From contig PBKF01000031.1 in assembly GCA_002722105.1 (NCBI GenBank), positions 1 through 18,380 of the forward strand: 18,380 nucleotides of DNA. Reading direction: 5' to 3'. Of this stretch, positions 16,352-18,380 are shown in pieces. The notes below the pieces were generated by a model that was given only the letters and a program-made list of their open reading frames with translations, searched no databases and had not been told where the DNA came from. The DNA comes from Fidelibacterota bacterium (GTDB taxonomy: Bacteria > Marinisomatota > Marinisomatia > Marinisomatales > UBA1611). The position numbers and the translations under genes were made by a program. Within the stretch, counting starts at the first letter, position 1. The number at the start of each line of letters is the position of its first letter.

Positions 16352-16624
16352 TTAATCTCCTGCAAAAGGTGTACCAAAGAATCCTACGGCCAGTTCTCCC
16401 CAGATAAGAAGAAAAAGTAAAATGATACTAAATGTATATATAAACTTTAAATATTTTTCATTCCCGGTTTTATTAATTCTAGCAACTATAAATCCAACCG
16501 TTCCAAGCATAAATCCCATCAAAATGAAATTAAAGGTTTACCAATAAACCTCATTTGTGAAGTACATTGATATTAATGGGAATAAAAGGTCTAGTACCAT
16601 AAACAGTAATATCCGGATAATCAT
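16352..16624 (-). pseudogene. small membrane protein gene interrupted by one in-frame TAA
   Basis: Reading the minus strand from ATG 16624-16622 gives 28 codons (MIIRILLFMVLDLLFPLISM, then YFTNEVYW), then TAA at 16540-16538. The same frame continues without shift for 61 more codons (TFNFILMGFMLGTVGF, IVARINK, YLKFIYTFSIILLFLLIWGE, LAVGFFGTPFAGD) to a TAA at 16354-16352. Together they resemble a family of small Bacteroidota-type membrane proteins with three hydrophobic segments, which have an aromatic-rich TNEVNW-x-x-F-x-F junction and an AVGI-FGTPFAG-like end. The stop falls exactly at that junction. One base change (TAA from a sense codon) or an assembly error would explain it. Alternatively two short proteins are made, the second from ATG 16522-16520. 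The family match is from memory. Confidence 0.6.
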
Positions 16625-16775
16625 AATAAAAAGAGGTTATGCTTTTATTATCTAAGAAATACATTTTTATGTTATCAAAGTAGAACTTTCAAAATTTTTA
16701 CATAATAGTCTAATCAAATTTGAGTATGGCGCAGGTATTGAACCGTTATATCTCTTTGAAAAAGGTTGAGAAAAT

Positions 16776-18380
16776 ATGAGATTTATATTAATATTAGTTT
16801 ATTTGTTGATTTATAGTTCATTAAAAGCAGAATGTTCAGATTTGGATTCTCTTGAATGTGCTGATTGGCCTCAATACTGTGAATGGAATGTAGCTTCTGG
16901 TCAGTGTCAAGAAATAGGTGGAGGTGGTGACAATGATGGATTTGGACCATTTGAATATGAAAGTATCACTGAGTCTGATGGATTAACGGATGGTCTCGAT
17001 TATCTTAATGGAATATTATTTTATCCTATAAATGCTATTTTACCATATAGGTCTATTATCTTTACACCTGGGTACGGGGGTGGTAGTGAAGATATTCTAA
17101 TGTGGTCAGAGTTTTTTGCTTCACATGGATTTATTGGTATGTCTATCGGCCCTAATGACCCTATTAATGAATGGCATACAGGTAGGGCCTATGGACTCTT
17201 AGATGCAATACAGACAATTAAGGAAGAAAATGTAAGAAGTGAGTCACCTATTTTTGGTCAAATTGATACAACTAATTTCATTCTTGCAGGTCACTCCATG
17301 GGTGGTGGAGCATCTCAAATAGCACTAACAATTGAAAGTATGCATCACGAGCATATTTCGGGTGCAATTGCCTTAAATCCGACTATATTAATAGAAGATT
17401 GTGATTTGTGCCCTGATGGTGATTACTGTATCTGCCTTGTCCCGGAAATGTTAGAGCATGATATTCCGACTTTGGTGATTCCTGGGCAATATGAAATAGA
17501 TGAATTGCCCGATTATGATGGTTTACTAGGACAAGATATCTATTATAATACTACAGATTCAACTATAAAAATGCTATATGAAGTCGAAAATGGTGGTCAT
17601 AGCTCAGCCGAGTTTCCACAGGGTAATGTTCAAAAACTTGCATTATTATGGGCAAAATATTTTTTGTCTGGAGATTCATCACTTTGTGATTCATTATTGT
17701 TACCGCCAGATGATGCGTCTTTATTTTTAACTACACTTGATTGCAATACATCTGAAATAAACACTTTTCAACCTCAAACAAAAGAACAGTTGCAAATGGC
17801 ATTAGATCTATGGATTAATGATAATAATTCTGCGTTGGAAACATATGGGGAAATAAATGAATGGGATATATCCGTCATAACTGATCTATCTAATCTATTT
17901 CAATCAAGAGAATATTTTAATGATGATATAAGTAATTGGGATGTCTCAAATGTTACTGATATGAGCCGAATGTTTTATGGGGCTACCGAATTTAATCAGA
18001 ATATTGATGCGTGGGATGTATCTAACGTTATAAATATGGATGGCATGTTTAAACTCGCTATATCTTTTAATCAAACCTTGTCAAGTTGGGATGTATCAAA
18101 TGTATTTCATTTTAGTGGCATATTTTGTGCTGCTGAAAATTTCAATCAAGATATTTCTTCTTGGGATGTCTCAAATGTACTATCAATGGACATGATGTTT
18201 TATGATGCGGCCAGTTTTAATCAAAATATCGCAGCATGGAATATATCAAATGTTATTGATATGTATGACATGTTCAGCGGTGAGATATTCTTATCTGATG
18301 AAAATAAATGCTTTATTCATACATCCTTTAGTTCAAATGAAAACTGGCCATATGATTGGTCATCTAGCTGCGATGTTGTG
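16776..18380 (+). CDS. secreted cutinase/PET-hydrolase-like alpha/beta hydrolase fused to BspA-type repeats (3' end outside window)
   Basis: An open frame of 535 codons runs to the last base. Residues 1-18 are a signal peptide (MRFILILVYLLIYSSLKA). Residues 20-44 form a small Cys module (Cys20, 28, 35, 44), followed by a Gly/Asp linker. Residues 60-305 are an alpha/beta hydrolase matching the cutinase-like polyesterase/dienelactone-hydrolase group: FTPGYGGG (96-103, Tyr100 at the oxyanion-hole position), FASHGFIG (114-121), GHSMGGGAS (172-180, nucleophile Ser174), PTLVIPG (231-237), and His275 in ENGGHSS. The acid is uncertain (Asp242 or Glu240). A 20-residue insertion with Cys209, 212, 218 and 220 is unusual. 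From about 334 come six DUF285/BspA repeats. AAAGG at 16761-16765 precedes the ATG. Polymer or ester hydrolysis outside the cell is inferred. Confidence 0.85.
   Translation, partial: MRFILILVYLLIYSSLKAECSDLDSLECADWPQYCEWNVASGQCQEIGGGGDNDGFGPFEYESITESDGLTDGLDYLNGILFYPINAILPYRSIIFTPGYGGGSEDILMWSEFFASHGFIGMSIGPNDPINEWHTGRAYGLLDAIQTIKEENVRSESPIFGQIDTTNFILAGHSMGGGASQIALTIESMHHEHISGAIALNPTILIEDCDLCPDGDYCICLVPEMLEHDIPTLVIPGQYEIDELPDYDGLLGQDIYYNTTDSTIKMLYEVENGGHSSAEFPQGNVQKLALLWAKYFLSGDSSLCDSLLLPPDDASLFLTTLDCNTSEINTFQPQTKEQLQMALDLWINDNNSALETYGEINEWDISVITDLSNLFQSREYFNDDISNWDVSNVTDMSRMFYGATEFNQNIDAWDVSNVINMDGMFKLAISFNQTLSSWDVSNVFHFSGIFCAAENFNQDISSWDVSNVLSMDMMFYDAASFNQNIAAWNISNVIDMYDMFSGEIFLSDENKCFIHTSFSSNENWPYDWSSSCDVV
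17856..18290 (+). repeat. six 25-residue BspA/DUF285 repeats within the secreted hydrolase gene
   Basis: Six units of exactly 25 codons begin at residues 361, 386, 411, 436, 461 and 486 of the protein. The core is W-[DN]-[VI]-S-N-V-x(3)-M-x(2)-M-F, with an F-N-[QD]-x-I segment before the next unit. Unit 1 is the most divergent (EWDISVITDLSNLF). The array is followed by KCFIHTSFSSNENWPYDW, a typical cap after such repeats, so the array is probably complete and any sorting domain lies beyond the window. Confidence 0.85.

Noticed and set aside
16726..16746. On the minus strand, a TTCAA...GCGCCA stretch that looks like the T-arm and CCA end of a tRNA.
   Set aside because: The bases flanking TTCAATA do not form a five-base-pair T-stem, and no acceptor, D or anticodon arm can be found beside it.
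17565..17575. TTCAACTATA inside the secreted hydrolase gene, resembling one half of the MarR operator.
   Set aside because: Only one arm is present, inside coding sequence, with no matching AGTTG arm at the right spacing.
1..18380. CRISPR arrays, insertion sequences, rRNA or tRNA genes, prophage or toxin-antitoxin modules.
   Set aside because: I saw no spaced direct repeats, transposase-like proteins, RNA-gene signatures, integrases or toxin-antitoxin pairs in the window.

Overview
The window is strongly A+T-rich bacterial DNA with tightly packed genes on both strands. It encodes diderm envelope components: a TolC/NodT outer-membrane lipoprotein, an RND pump, a DUF2490 outer-membrane barrel and lipobox proteins. 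Together with a lamin-tail lipoprotein, DUF285/BspA-type 25-residue repeats and a short Cys-rich N-terminal module on a secreted hydrolase, this points to a marine member of the FCB group, most likely Candidatus Neomarinimicrobiota (SAR406) or a relative. The placement is inference: there is no rRNA or other phylogenetic marker here. Shine-Dalgarno sequences are patchy, clear before only a few genes, and several starts appear to be TTG.

Layout. 1-2860 (+): a possible small protein, an alpha/beta hydrolase, a TauE/SafE-type permease, a NIPSNAP-like protein and a small Rieske-type protein that lacks one cluster ligand. 3025-4969 (+): a lamin-tail-domain lipoprotein, a DUF4956 membrane protein and a DUF2490 barrel. 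The last two gene types often accompany polyphosphate polymerase (VTC) and CotH genes elsewhere, but neither is present here. 5104-5964 (+): a bile-acid:sodium-symporter family carrier, convergent with an MFS transporter at 5994-7256 (-). The spacer at 7257-7536 holds a 15-bp perfect inverted repeat and a possible small ORF.

7537-13769 (-) is a complete tripartite efflux locus transcribed as marR, outer-membrane factor, membrane-fusion protein, RND permease. Two near-identical palindromes (AGTTG-N6-CAACT) lie upstream of marR and between marR and the outer-membrane factor. They look like MarR operators and suggest autoregulation plus a second control point on the pump genes. Divergent from it, 13992-16316 (+) carries an NAPE-PLD-like metallo-beta-lactamase-fold hydrolase and an exported PQQ-type sugar (glucose/sorbosone) dehydrogenase.

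The most interesting material is at the right end. On the minus strand, 16352-16624 is a small two-part membrane-protein gene interrupted by one in-frame TAA. On the plus strand, 16776 to the window edge is an incomplete gene for a secreted cutinase/PET-hydrolase-like alpha/beta hydrolase (GHSMGGG nucleophile elbow, PGY oxyanion segment, ASHGF) fused to six BspA-type repeats. It also carries an unusual Cys-rich insertion after the nucleophile strand.
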